Origin: Thalassia testudinum | Taxonomy: Eukaryota > Streptophyta > Magnoliopsida > Alismatales > Hydrocharitaceae | NCBI GenBank assembly: GCA_037157565.1 | Contig: JAZHRO010000013.1 | Location: 77,989,501-78,053,500, forward strand | Length of the DNA stretch: 64,000 nt | Direction: 5' to 3' | Shown: in pieces, positions 22,953 through 35,501 of the stretch | Numbering within the stretch: position 1 is the stretch's first letter | Layout: every line of letters begins with the position of its first letter | Notes under the pieces: model-generated | Databases searched by the model: none | What the model saw: the letters and a program-made list of their open reading frames with translations, nothing else | Told to the model about the DNA's origin: nothing | Position numbers and translations under genes: made by a program

Positions 22953-24466
22953 TGATGCAAACACATTTATTGAGGGTAAAATGCCTTTTCATGCATGTTC
23001 CTAGGCTTAGATTTGCATTTCATGTTATAAATATTGTATAGCATGCATCATTCTATATTTAGATTAGTTGTATATAATCTAGATTAATTGGGTCCTTTCG
23101 TGGTTAGAAGAGAAGGATATTTATTTTGGAGCCTCAGATTGACGATCCGGCTGTATGGATCTGATCAAGATGACGATTGGAGTCCAATGCCTTTGAAATC
23201 GCCTCGATCGGAGTCCCGTAGCACCATATGCAGTCCAAGGAAGATCAACAGCCAAGGGATTAGGAGACATAATTTGGAGCTTCAAATGATAAATCTGACC
23301 ATGAGGATGGATTCGGGTCGACGATCGCAGCCTAACGGCGCAAAAATCGACTCAATTTGACCTTTGTAGTAGCCCCTACAACAAGAAGATGGACGGCCTA
23401 GACTGTGCCACGTGGCGTAGCCCAGGCCGCCAGCACATGCATACAACACCGCACTCACACAGCAGCATGGGTGCGTGCACGAGCGTGTAGGCGCACATGC
23501 ACGCAGCTCCACCACGTTGGCACGCATGCGTGCGACAAGGCAGGAGCAACACTAGCGTAGTGTGAGGTGGACTACACCGACGCATGAGCTGGACTTACAG
23601 CGACGCTTATAGCCATCGGTAATTCATCGCATGCCAGCAAAGCCAGCTATGGGCACCAGCGGGCATGAGCTACCTACAGTGACATTTCCAGCGACGGCCT
23701 AGATGTCACTAATGGTCCCATACCGATTTTTGCTTCTTCTCCACCACTATAAAAGGACCTACACCCCCTCCTTTCCAAGCCATCTCTACCTACTCTACTC
23801 TCACCTACTCCCAAGCTCTAGCAAGCCTACCAATGCTCCATTAGAGATTATTCTCAAGCTCCCAAGGTGCCTATTAGTGTAGCGAGCCTCTGCCCCACCA
23901 AATACTCCTCCAACTTCCCATCTCCCTTCATAGGTCACCTTGGAGCCATCCTCCCACCTCCATTCTAGTAGCAAATCAACTCTGTCTTCTCACCTCCATT
24001 CCGAAGCTACGCCGAAGCTTTCCTCAACCCGACGTCCTCCAACATCACACCTCCATCATCCCGCTCCTCACCTCCTTTGTCCGAGCTTCCGCCAGGTGCC
24101 ATCGTCTCGCCGAACAACTGATTCGGGAGATTTCCTCTCACCTCCCTCTCTTTTTATGCTTTTGTAGTTCATTGTAATTGACATTGAATTGATATATATA
24201 TATATCATATTTGTTCCACATCTCTATCTTGTGAATCATTTACTTGTCTTTTATTTCAAAAGCACAAAAAAATAACAAAACCCTAAAATACCAAAAAGAA
24301 ACGAATCGAAGCGCGATTTTCAACTAAAGTAAACGTCTCTTCCCTGTGTTCAACCTGGGACTCCCTTGGAGTTTCGTTATAAATTTTATCTGATCGATGT
24401 GTTTTGCAACTACAACGATGGGTTACTTGTTGCCTCGATTTGTAACACACGAAACACGCATGACCA
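22953..24466 (+). repeat. Element B 3' LTR
   Basis: The 1514-base partner of 6668-8145 has its TATA box at 23748-23754. An inverted AGTGACAT/ATGTCACT pair lies at about 23678-23710. It ends CGCATGACCA before the GTGAC duplication. Confidence 0.9.
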
Positions 24467-24471
24467 GTGAC

Positions 24472-25620
24472 CTTGCCTAAAGGTTTATCTTTTCAATTAG
24501 TAGCTTTCTCCCTACTTTTATTTATGGGGTCAACACAAGGGCAAACTCAGTGTATATCTCCCTGGTTTATTCTACTCCCTGCTTCTTCCCTAAGTGTTTT
24601 GGGAATTATTGCGCATTTTTTTGTGAGCCGGGTTCTGGACAACAGGCTAATGGGCTATTACCCACGACAACTTGCCAGCCATACCTGTTCGGTGAAGTGT
24701 GGTTTTGTTTATTTTTTTATTATTTTCTCCTTTTTCTATATATATATTTTTTTCTTTTTCTTTTTTTTTAATTTTTTTTTTAAGTAGGTGGCTTCCCTGA
24801 TCTAAGATTTACCTAGAGGCAGGACAACGAAAATGGTCTTGTGACTAGGCTCTGGAAAACCTGTCGATGAGCTGTTACCACTGACAACGTGCTAGCCATA
24901 CCACCCTAGATAGTTCATTAGCTATCCAATTCCAAAGAAACCACCGAAAAGTGAGTCAGTGGGAAAAAAAAGGTGTGTAGATGCTTAGGCTTAAAGTCCC
25001 CCCAAATCAGAGATGGGCTAATAAGTTGCATACTTATCATCCCAATTTATTTACCAACTTAAAATGAATTTTAATTGGCGAGAACTTGAGACCAAGTCCA
25101 CATTCGAGTGGACACCCAGGTTAATTAAGCCCGAAGACCTGAAGAGTCTAAGTGTTTAGGTCCTCTCGTATCATTTCCTAAAGTTAATAACTTCCAAATG
25201 CCTAAGTTCTCTTCTCCTAATTCTTTCTTTTTATCTTTTTGAATTTCAATTTTTTTTATAAGAATCAAATAATAGGAAATTATTGTTACAGCTGACAAAA
25301 AGGTTATAAAATATGTCCAAATCCCCATGCTTAGATATTGTAATGTCCTCATTGTGAAAAATGAAAGCATCCAAGAGAGTAAAAGTGGAAGAATAGCACC
25401 TGGTTTCCGTGAGACTCTGGTCAACTTGGAACGATCTTTACATGTGCTGAGTTTAATGCCTTCAGCTAGGCGAGGTCCTCAATCAAAAATAACTAAACAA
25501 TGAGACCTCAACAACACAGTTTTCGGGCCCCCAGGTATGGGTCCTGGGTAGTGAAAATGGGCTTGCCAAAGAGATAAACAACGAAAGTGGCAAACTGGTG
25601 GTGTAGGGAGAGCCCAAATG
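24472..25620 (-). other. Element C 3' noncoding domain, coding-proximal part
   Basis: This continues 6264-6662 on the other side of element B and reads leftward. Two copies of the GGCTGGCAAGTTGT motif are on the minus strand at 24627-24680 and 24847-24899. A shortened internal polypurine-like tract (minus GCATGGGGAT) is at 25322-25331. Long T runs (24710-24782) are A runs in sense. No gene is visible. Confidence 0.72.
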
Positions 25621-25624
25621 GTCT

Positions 25625-28600
25625 CTAATAGGAGTTTTGTTGATTTATTACAAAGGAAGCATGGTTGGGTATAGAATTTGTGCAATGGTTTAGTGAAAAA
25701 GGACAATGAGGGTTTTGTGATGTGCTAGGGATTTGTGGGTACTCTAGAATACCTAATGTTTGAAGAGTTCTTCCCCAATGTTCAATTTCATCCTCACACT
25801 CTGGGTTCTTAAACCAACCATCCTGATCCTCAGAATTCCCACCCACAAGTTGGACCTCAAACTCAAAGCATTCAGGATAAGGATGTTGTTGGGTTTTATC
25901 TTGATCACGTGAATCATCCAACAAATTTTTGATTTCATGTATATCCTCCTCATCCTGTGTTGCTACAATTGGTCGCATTTTTGCTTTGTCCTCAATTATT
26001 TCCGCAATCGTGTGATCTTCTTCCCGAGTTTGGGTTGAGTTGGCCATTAAAAGGTTGTCTAAGGTATGTATGGCCATTACTTCCTCTATTCTACCAAGCT
26101 CCTCCATCGAACCACACTTAATTTTATTCTTCTTTGAGACCTCAAAAATATTAAATCGATTGTCTTATCCCCCCGAGGCCATTTCTATATTTCCCGATTC
26201 ACAATCAATCCTCGCCTTGGCAGTAGCCAGGAAAGGTCTTCCCAAAATAATTGGGGTGTGGTTGAGCTGTTTTGGGTATTCCATGTCCAGGACCATGAAA
26301 TTAGCAAGGTAATGTAAATCATTAACCTTGACTAAAACATCATCCAAAATACCCCTTGGTTTTGTAATGGATCTATCGGCTAACTGCAAAGTTATGTCAG
26401 TGTGTTTTAGGTAGCCTAGACCTAATTCCATGTGCAGTGAGGTGGGGATCACATTAATGGAAGCACCCAAGTCGAGGAGGGCCGGTCAGAAGTAATGTTT
26501 CCTGTTGTGTAGGAAATCAGTGGGGCTCCTGGGTCCTGCTTCTTAGGAGGTAGCATATTTAGGATCAATGTGCTTGTGTTATCGGACAGAACTACTCTCC
26601 TATTGATTTCAGATTTCGCTCTACGCCTTTCTTTATATGCATTCAATAAACCTATGGCATAGGCAGGGATTGATTCGATAACCACGAGGAGTAAAATGAT
26701 TGTCAATTTGAAAGGCAGAAGTAAGGACATCCTTTCCTCCAATTTCTCCTTCGACGTTTTCTATTTGCCCATACAACAACTACTCCCAAATTAGACTCTA
26801 ATGTTTTGTTGATCACATTCTTAGTTAGGAGTTTGGAATTCTTGCTATAGGGCCTAATGGGGTTGACATGGGGTTGGGTAGGTCCCTTGTGTCTACTACC
26901 ACTCCTCAAGGTGATGGTGTTTGCCGTGGCAAAATGCTGTTGGTTATTGCCTTGAGGAGGGTTGGGCAAAACAGGAGGCTCCTGGTTTACTATGGTAGGA
27001 ACTTGGTTTGCTCTGGGAGGGGTTGGGGTAGCCTGATAGATAGCATGAGCTTGAGCATGCGACTCCCCATCATTACCAAACCCTTGAGGCCCAGTGCCTC
27101 AGTTCTGTACATTCCTTGGGTTTGGTACAGATTGTGATGGTACAGATCTAGGTTGTCGGTTATTTGTACTAAGTTCGGATTGCAAGGTGTCCAGTGAAGT
27201 TTTCATTTGTTGCATGAGCTGGAGCATTAACCCTTACATTTCTACCATTTCCAGGTTCAAGTTAGCCTCCTCGGTAGATTGTTGAGCATTCCACATGGGC
27301 TGATTAACCTAATTCAGGGGCAACTAAGTATATACATGGCCCTGACCCATTGGTTTTTGCGGTACATAGTTGTTGGGTCAATATGTTGTCTGCTGCCCCT
27401 GATCTTTCCAAGAGAAGTTAGGATGATTTTTCCAACCAAAATTGTAGGAATTTGAATAAGGTTTGGACCTAACATTCTCTTACACAGCATGAACATCCAC
27501 ATAAGATGAGGATGAAGAAGGATCAAAAAGACTGGGATCAAAGGCCCCAGTTTAGAACCTATAAGGTTCCGAGAAGAGTTGGCTCAAAGGTCAAGCCTGC
27601 TCCAGTTGGTTCACAAACTCCCATCTCGTAGGAGCTTGCAAAGAATGGAATCTCGATCCTTGGGATTGAGTGGATCTAGAAAAATTAGAGTTTCTGGACA
27701 TTCACTCTTCCATTTGTTTATCAACCAAATCCATCCTATCTAATCTATTGTAGATCAATTCCATATCAAATGTATGAGAATCGTGGACCTCATTGGCATT
27801 TGATCCAGTTTGTTGGGATCGGTTGAAGGTTTCCATGGAGGCGTGGTTTAAAGAATTTTTGCTCAATTCCTAAAACAAATCATATGCACTATCTGCATCT
27901 TTGTTGAGGAAATTGCCTCCGCAAGAAGCATCCACATGATTACAGAGTTGATCATTCAACACGTGATAAACAATCTGCACAAATTGCCATTTAGGCACCT
28001 CGTGGTGTGGACACTTCCACAATAGATCCAGGAATCTCTCCCAGGCCTCATGAAACGGTTCCCCCTGCCGCTGGGCAAAAGTGGTAATTGCCCATCGCAA
28101 TGCATTGGTTCGCCCAATTGGGAAGAATTTCTTCAGGAAGGCTGATTTCAAAGCATCCAGGTAGCAATCGGTCTTCCAATGGTAAGATACCAATGTGTGG
28201 CCTTATCTCTGAGTGAATGGGGGAAAAGCCTCATGAGCATCTGTTCTTCATCCTCATTCCGCAATTTGGTTGCCTGAACCAGAGTGATCAGGTCCTCCAA
28301 ATGTTGGAATGGGTCCTCTGAGCCAAGCACGTGAAAGTGTTTAATTAGACTCAAAACCTGGGGCTTGATCTCAACATCTCTGGCAAGAATCACAATGCAG
28401 GGATGATCCTCATAATTTGAAGGATCATAAAAATCCTTTAAGGGCCGAGCACCCTGACCATTCATTCGTTGGAGCCATTGCTGCATCTACTGCATTTCTT
28501 CCAACTGCCTCTGAATCAGCTCCTGCTAGTTCGGGGGTGGGGGAGGTGGTTGTTGATCAGCCATGGGATCTACTTGGCTAAAGCTCAACCTTCGCCTCCG

Positions 28601-28654
28601 AGAATGGTCTAAAGGTCCTTCCAATCTAGGGTTCAATGACCTCCTTCCAAGCAT
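25625..28654 (-). pseudogene. Element C gag and protease, no RT or integrase
   Basis: The ATG at 28654 (MLGRRSLNPRLEGP) is equivalent to the gag start of element E and follows the predicted acceptor at 28696. The gag core is at 27870-28486, with LKDFYDPSNYEDHP and LMRLFPHSLRDKATHWY. A Gln/Asn-rich tail runs to about 26700. The protease is at 26165-26480 (GASINVIPTSL, LQLADRSITKPRG, TPIILGRPFLATAKA), and an acidic linker of 160 codons is at 25625-26107. Several stops break the frame. After the linker the sequence passes straight into the 3' noncoding domain: RT, RNase H and integrase are missing rather than decayed. Confidence 0.8.
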
Positions 28655-28695
28655 GCACTGGAAAGAAGTCGGAAGGACAGGGAAGAGAGGGAACC

Positions 28696-29696
28696 CTGCA
28701 GCATAAGAATACAAGCATGTCCTTAGGTTGGGTAGCCTAAAGGTCTACAGACTCTCAGAATCCATCCTAAGATTATGGATGATTTACTTTACTTATCTCC
28801 AGGCAATCCAACCAGTTAGAAGGAGGGACTGAGGAGAAAGTTCTTCCTTTGGCTTGCACCTCCGGTTCCTAGTGTACCCCCTAGCCATGATCATTTGATG
28901 CTACTCCCCTAGCTAGACATCAGATTGACTAGTATAAGTAGGTTAATCGTGAATAATCTCAATTTGGATCCCATAGAGTGAACAAGTCCTTAAGGCCAAA
29001 GTCCACTCAATTTTAATGAGGCTTGGGACAATGGTGCTTCTGGAATGTGATGGGCCCTTAATGGATTGTGCCCTTAATAATTTGTTTGAGAATGTGTGAA
29101 TGTGCACAACCAAGAGGCTTTCAAGCAAAATTATTAATGATGAGGTGAGTTTTAGAGTTCGAATTTTGCTTAATAGCTTTTAGGATTCAAATATTAGGTG
29201 CTTTCAACTAAGTTTTGTGAGGCAAACCAAGTTCATTTTTAAAAGTACGTGTTCAAGTATTTTCCTTTAGAAATCAAGAAAAAATATGGAGTTCCTAGCT
29301 TGACCTAATTGTTGAATCCTATGGGCAGCTACAAAATGAACCTCTTTAAGATTGGTGGTGTGACCCAAACAAGTCAATCAATCGGCTCAAATGCACCACC
29401 GTACTCTTTTATGTGTTGAATTCATGTACCGAGTCCACAGGTTGGAATCCCAGTTGAGTAAATGAAAATCAAGTCCGATTATGTGCCTTAAATGTGGATG
29501 TATGAAGTGTGTATATTGATTTGTCACACAGAAAGTATCTTCTTTTTTTGTTTTAAATGTAAGGGTGAGGTGGATGAAGGTGGCAAACAAGACAAACAAT
29601 TCTATCCTAGGGTTTATGCAAACACCTAAGTAGATTAAGTCTTGGTTATGGGTGTGGCGAAAGGAACTAGTGGGGAGGAATGTGGGGGACACTTAC
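28696..29696 (-). other. Predicted leader intron of element C
   Basis: On the minus strand a GTAAGT donor starts at 29696 and a CTTATGCTGCAG acceptor ends at 28696, 41 bases before the gag ATG. Conserved leader blocks are at 28800-28925 and at about 29040-29080. The stretch has no coding potential. Confidence 0.58.
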
Positions 29697-29844
29697 AGAG
29701 TACTCTACCTGCACTTTACTCTAGTCTACCGCACTTGGATCTCCATGCTAGGGTTCCTACAAGACAGTAGATCAAAGACAAGTAGGGTTAGTGCTATGTA
29801 AATGCAAGGAAGCATAGAAAATAATAAAGTAAATTCTATTGCCT

Positions 29845-29861
29845 CCCAGGCAACGACACCA
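29845..29861 (-). other. Primer-binding site of element C (tRNA-Asp type)
   Basis: On the minus strand TGGTGTCGTTGCCTGGG starts three bases after the LTR and matches the tRNA-Asp complement at 14 of 17 positions. Confidence 0.8.
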
Positions 29862-29864
29862 AAA

Positions 29865-31388
29865 TGATCGCATGGCTTTTGAGAGTTTGAAATCGAGGTT
29901 ACGAGTAACCCATCGTTGTAGTTGCAAAACTCATTATCAAATAAAATTTATTCCAAAACTCTAACAGAGTCCCGGGACAAACATAAGGAGGCAATGTTTA
30001 CTTTGTATGAAAACCACACTTCGATTTGTTTCTTTTTGGTGTTTTTGCGTTTTGTTATTTCTTTTTTATTTTTGAAATAAAATGGCAATCAATCACAATA
30101 GAGAGATAGAATTGAATCTGATATATTGCATGAGTGTCAATTACAATAATATAGAAAACATAAAAAGAGGGGGAGGTGAGAAGAAATCTCCTGAAGCGGC
30201 TGTTTGGTGAGATTACGGTGCTTAGCGGAAGCTCAGATGAAGGAGTTGGGAAGTAGGTCGACGGAGGTGAGAAGCAAGAGGATGTCGGGTAGAGGAAAGC
30301 TTCAGTGTAGCTCTGGAATGGAGGTGAGAAGACGGAGGTGATCTGCTACCGGAATGGAGGTGGGAGGACTGCTCCAAGGCAACCTATGAATGGGGATGGG
30401 AAGTTGGAGGAGTATTTGGTGGGGTAGAGGTTCGCTATACTAATAGGCGCCTTGGGAGCTTGAGAGAAAGTTCTAACAGAGCATTGGTAGGCTTGTTAGA
30501 GCTTGGGAGTAGGTGGGAGTAGAGTAGGTAGAGATGGCTTGGAAGGGAGGGGGTGTAGGTCCTTTTATAGTGGAGAAGAAGCAAAAATAGGTATGGGACC
30601 ATTAGCAACCTCCAGGCCGTCGTTGGAAGTGTCGCTGTAGGCAACTCATGCCCCCTGACATGCACAGCTGGCCTTGTTAGCGTGCAAATAATTAGCAATG
30701 GCTGTAAGCATCACTGAAGATCCATCGCAAACGTTGCTGAAGACAGCCCACACACCCACGCTACCGCTGCGTTGGTGCGCCCTCCTCGCGCCGAGTAGTG
30801 CGCGTGCACACTCACACGCTGGTCTGTGCTGTGCGCATGTGTGCCTCCGCGTGTGCGCTCGCACCCGCGCTGCTACACGTGTGCAGTGGCACGTGTGTGG
30901 GCAAGGGCGGTATGGGTTGCGCCATGTGGTGTAATCTAGGCTGTCCATCTTCTTTTCGTTGTAGGAGCTGCTACAGAGGTTGGATTGAGTCGATTTTCGT
31001 GCTGTTGGGCTACAATCATCGACTCAAATCCATCCGCTTGGTCGGATTTGTCATTTGAAGCTTCGAATTATGTCACGTAGTCCCTTGGCCATTGATATTC
31101 CTCGGACTGCATATAGTGCTAAGAGACTCCGATCGAGGCGATTTCGGAGGCGTTGGACTCTGATCATCGTATTGATCAAATCCGTATGGTTGGATCGTCA
31201 ATCTGAGGCTTAGAAATAAATATCCTTTTCTCATGACCACATAAAGGATGCAATTAACCTAAATTATATACAACTATTCTAAATGCAGAATGATGCATGC
31301 TATGCAATATTTATAACATGAAATGCAAATCTAAGTCTAGGAACATGCATGAATAGTCATTTTAACCCAAATAGATGTGTTTACATCA
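29865..31388 (-). repeat. Element C 5' LTR
   Basis: The 1524-base partner of 4770-6263 has a minus-strand TATA box at 30563-30569 and a GC-rich U3 at 30650-30930 that yields spurious ORFs. Its outer end TTACATCA is followed by the GGGGC duplication. Confidence 0.88.
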
Positions 31389-31393
31389 GGGGC
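31389..31393. repeat. TSD of element C, right copy (GGGGC)
   Basis: This matches 4765-4769. Confidence 0.9.
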
Positions 31394-31444
31394 AAAATCA
31401 GATTGTCCCTCACGATGTGGTTTCTGGGACCTTCGCCCGTGCAT
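31394..31444 (-). pseudogene. Element D gag start (first codons, severed by element C)
   Basis: The ATG at 31444 begins MHGRRSQKPH, resembling the MLGRRSLNPR start of E and C gag. The frame stays open to the GGGGC duplication and continues in frame at 4764 once element C is removed. Element C therefore landed about 18 codons into D's gag. Confidence 0.72.
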
Positions 31445-33010
31445 GCACTTTTTTTTGAAGAATTGGAGGGGAGGAGAAGAGAGACAAACGAGAGAAAGTG
31501 TGCAATTCAAACAATAAATTCTAGACGTAACTTAATTATGACTCTCTAAAAATAACCTAAGACTTGGTCTACTTAAGAAATAAGTAATCAATAGTGAATA
31601 CCCATTCTGTCAACAAATCTAGCCAAGTTGCTTAAGGAGAGGTTTAGGCCCAAGCATTTCTTAGGAAAATCCCCTTGGGCTTATGCAAACCTACGCCTGG
31701 TCGTTTGACATGAACCCTCAGCCTAACACCAGATATATATGATAGAATTGGTGCTAACTAGAGAAAACTTAAGACCTATATAGCAAGCCTAAGTTGTTGA
31801 AGCCTTAGAGGTCATGTTGCTACAGATTTTAGTTAGGTCTAAGATAATATAGTGCACACGGAATGTGGAGGGTGTTAATTAGGGTAAGGCCCTATTATTT
31901 CAACTTTTTTAGTGGTATGTAGGAATTGGAAAGTGGTTTCAATTTCAAACAAGTTTTCACACTATTTTATGTATTTCTGTCTTTTAGGATTTGCTTTAAA
32001 TTAATGCATTTTAGGGTTTCCTTTCTTAAGACTTCAAACAAGTTTTGAGATCCACAAACAAGAGAAAATCAAGTTGTATGAGTGAGGATATGTTTCCTTT
32101 ATGCTGTGGGACTAAAAGGAAGGAAACAAACCCTAATCCAAGTAGCCTTAAGACAGAAAATTGCTACCAATGAATATTTTTTTAGGCTTTCTGTATTAAT
32201 TAGTGGTCCAAACAAATCAAACAAGGATTCCAGAAAATTTTTTTAAAGATTTTAGGAATTTGTTTAATATTTTTTTTGAATTTTTCTTTCTACTGGTGTT
32301 AGAGTCCAGAAATGATACCTATGGGTATTTTGGACTTTTCGGTACCATCATCGGCATCAGAAAATTTTAGTGATTTTTTTTTATGTGTAGAATTTTACAA
32401 GGATTCTAGAAAACTAAATTTCATAAAAAATTGATAAGTACAAAAATTCTCAAAATTCATGAATAGTAGAAAAATAGGAAGATTAGAGGGTGTGACCCCT
32501 ATGTAGTCCATGAATTTTTAAAAATTAATTATACGTACAATTGCTCTGAAATTTGGAACAGATGTTTCTTACTTGATTTGGAATCACTAGGTGAAATGTT
32601 ATGATTTTAGGAGGACTGTGGTGTTAGGAATTGATTTTTGGAATCCGGATAAAAGTCTAGACCCAAAAATTAGACTACCAACACTTGAGGTGGAATGGTA
32701 TTTAATGATGCAAACAAGCAAATAATGGATTTTAATTTGCACCACTCCTCTTAATTAAGATATTTAGAATCCTAAAAGCTAGGTTTAGTATTTTTTGGTA
32801 GGTTTTTAGGCTAAGTGTGAAAAGAAAAGAGATGCTAACCTAGAATTCCGTGGGAAGACAAGATACTTCAAGCTTCTCAAAATTTCTCGCTTTCTTCCTG
32901 CAACTGATTCCTCCACACACAAGAGAAAAGAGAGATAAGGGGATGAGATCCACTTCAAGCAAGAGAATTAATCAAGCAAAGACATGCCCCCCGGCAACAG
33001 TGCCAAAAAG
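31445..33010 (-). other. Element D leader with PBS
   Basis: This is about 1.57 kb of noncoding, AT-rich DNA between gag and the 5' LTR. The PBS is at 32989-33005 (minus strand TGGCACTGTTGCCGGGG, 14 of 17 positions to the tRNA-Asp complement), five bases from the LTR. The conserved leader blocks of A, B, C, E and I are not recognisable here, so D belongs to a more distant branch. Confidence 0.7.
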
Positions 33011-35501
33011 TGATAGTTAAAATATGCAATTTGTTAATTAGGGTTTTGGAAATCGTTGTAACGCGTAAATCCATTTTGCTTTTAAAATTTCTAATCGAGA
33101 TAGGGAAGTATCTAGGGTCATCCAAGGAGGAAATATTTTGCGAAATCAATCTCTTGCTTGAAAAGTAGAAATCACCTTTCTTTTTGTTGCTTTTCAATAT
33201 ATCATTTTCTTCTTTTGGGTTTTGAAATAAAGAGGCAAATACGAAGTTGTTGACGGAAAAAAGTACCACAACTAAAATGCTAAAATCTAACTGAAAAAAT
33301 TATTCTCTTTCTAAGCTCAACCTAGGCGCGTGAAGACCTAGATTAATTAGAAAGAGAAAGTGAGATTATACTAAGATAAAGCAAGTAATGCAAAAAAATG
33401 CCATAAGAAATTGAGGAAACTTTTTCTATATTAAAGGAAATTGTCTACAAGTATAGGAAAGCTTCTAAAGAAAAGACAAATAAAGAAGAAACAAAATCCT
33501 TTAATTGCTGATGGTGATGAAGAAGGTGAAGCTCCTCTTGCTCCAAGTCAAGTTGCTCCTTGGCTTGAAAAGAAGGTTCCTTCTCCTTTGCCTAGCAAAC
33601 TCCTCCTAGCAAGCCCAAGGGGACGTGCTTGATCTCCTCCAAGGTGGATGGAATTCCACCTTCAAAAGCTCCTCCTAAGGTGGCGTGGACCACCTTTGAT
33701 TCCTCCTCCAAGGGTGGTTGTGTACCAACCTTCAATCCTCCTCTTAGGGTAGGCGTGCACCCTAGGTTTCCTTCCAATGCTGGGCTGCTTCCTTGGCTGG
33801 CGTAGGGTCAAGGAAGAAGAGAAGAGGGGAAGGCACCAAGGGGATAGAGTATCCCCTTAATCTTCTTCTTCTTCTTCTTGTCTTGGCCTTCTATGTATGT
33901 GGAAATATGGGTAGAAAAAATGTAGCCATGGTTGGATTTTAATGGTGGTGGTAAGCGGTTTTTCTAGGAGTAGGAGGGGCTAGGGTTGGTTATAGGATGG
34001 ACGGTTATGATGGGGGTTAGATGGTGGTTATAGGATCCTAGGGCTAGGATTTCTAACGCCAAAATGGAAGGGCACTTGGGGGTTGGCGCCAACCCTAGCT
34101 GGTTGTTAGGGTTAAGGGTTTGGTTAGGTGTGTTGTAGGGTGGAGATGGAGTTATGTTGTGGTGGTTGTGAGATGAAGGGATGGGGAGTGTTGGCACCAC
34201 TTGAAGAGGTATGAGTAGGTGTGGCTAGGGGAGAGTTAGTGCCAACTTTAGTGTGGTTAAAGGGTAGGGTTGGTGTTGACATAAGGGAAGGCTAGGATCG
34301 CTTTTTATGGTGGTGGTTATGGGATTAAGGGTAGATATAGGTGGCACCAAGATGGAAGGGTGTGGGTGGTGTTTTGACACCAATTAATAATGGTGGTTTA
34401 GGATTGGTTATGGTGGCTTAGGGTTAGAGCCACTAGTGGGCTTCTAGAAGGGGCTAAGTGTAGCGATTATATGGGGATAGAGGGAGAGGTGTAGGGCTAG
34501 GATGGGGGTTCTTGTTGGGGCCAAAATGAAGGGGTGTGTAGGGCTTTTTGGCTTCAACATGAAGGGGTGTATAGGGTAGTGGTTATGGTGGTTGGCGCCA
34601 AAAAGGGTTGGGTTAAGTTAAGGTTAGTTAGGGTTAAGGTGGAGTGGACGGCCATGGATTTTTAGGTGGAGCTGGAGCTTAGCTAGTAAAGTAGAGGTGG
34701 AGGACCTAGGGTTTCATGAAGGAGGAGCTGGGAGAGAAGACACTGGAGCTGATGGAAGCTATGCTAGAGCTGGGTCTATTGATGCAGCTTCAAGGGGAGC
34801 TCAACTACTGAGCTCAACTACTTAGTTCTTGTGCAAGTAGCCAAGCCTGGGTAGTTGAGCTCAATTGAGCTGACCTCAACCTAGCCGGAGCTAGGTTGAG
34901 CTGGAACTGCCTCTGATGAGAACTCTAGAGCTAGCTAAGCAACTAGTTCACAAGTAGTAGCTCAACTAGCTTGGAGTCCAGCTGTCATGAGCTGGGTGGA
35001 GCTGGAATGAGCTGCGGCAGAGTTGAGGTGAACTCCAGTCAACTCAGCTGAGCTAGCTAGAGCTCCCTGTGAACTAATGGGAGCTGAGATGAGCTAGACT
35101 CAATTAAGTTGAGCTAGATCTGAGCTGACCGGAGCTAAGGTGAGCTAAGGTGAGATCTCTTGAGCTACCATTCAGCTAAGGTGAGCTGAAAGGAGCTGAA
35201 TGGAGCTAACCCTAGTCCAAGGGAGCTGGTATCTAGCCATGATGAGTCGGAATTAGGTGAGTTGTAGCTTGATTGAGCTTCCTCTTCATCAGTTGCCTTC
35301 CCGAGTGCTAGGTTTCTGGGGATCTGACTCTCTACTTATCCCTAACACTCCAATAAACACATCAAAAAGTGCAATAACAAATGCAATGTATGCCTAGCCT
35401 AATTTATGCCTAAATGCAACCCAAAAACCCATTTGTAGATCAAAATCCTAAGAGCTAGGTTTGTTTAATGCATAAGAATGATGATAAAATGACGTTTATC
35501 A
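33011..35501 (-). repeat. Element D 5' LTR
   Basis: The 2491-base LTR reads, on the minus strand, TGATAAACGTCATTTTATCA to TTAACTATCA. It is homologous to solo LTR G. It contains GT-rich low-complexity DNA with repeated 'ggcgccaa'-like phrases (33950-34650) and an AGCT-dense block (34660-35300). The left end next to the PBS is firm. The right end is set by the change to element F's LTR sequence and by the matching terminus of G. Confidence 0.82.
34660..35300. repeat. AGCT-dense degenerate tandem block in the D LTR
   Basis: Phrases such as GGTGAGCTAA and TGGAGCTGAA recur with variation. I counted 26 AGCT tetramers in 34921-35280, where about one or two are expected by chance. A homologous block lies at about 53150-53920. 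Confidence 0.8.

Larger units (their letters stand above)
6668..24466 (+). mobile_element. Element B: non-autonomous LTR element with orphan ORF, carrying J and A
   Basis: The LTRs at 6668-8145 and 22953-24466 have TG...CA ends and a 5-bp TSD. The PBS is at 8149. After subtracting solo LTR J (8404-11070) and element A (12478-20234), about 7.4 kb remains: LTR, leader, one unrecognised ORF, 3' noncoding domain and LTR. No gag, protease, RT or integrase is visible. Segments of the two LTRs differ at about 9% of positions by hand count, so the copy is much older than A. It sits in the 3' noncoding DNA of element C. Confidence 0.88.
4770..31388 (-). mobile_element. Element C: gag-protease LTR retrotransposon, interrupted by element B
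   Basis: The boundaries are TG...CA LTR ends at 4770-6263 and 29865-31388, flanked by GGGGC on both sides. The orientation is minus, because the PBS lies at 29845-29861 next to the right-hand LTR. Removing element B (6668-24471) rejoins C's 3' noncoding DNA at GTGAC. The coding part holds gag and protease only; RT, RNase H and integrase are absent. In a 245-base segment of the two LTRs I counted about 23 differences, roughly 9%, mostly transitions. C is inserted in the gag gene of element D. Confidence 0.88.

Noticed and set aside
33441..33777. Short Pro/Leu-rich ORFs on both strands
   Set aside because: Inside element D's LTR; the homologous part of G (40753-40944) does not keep the same frame.
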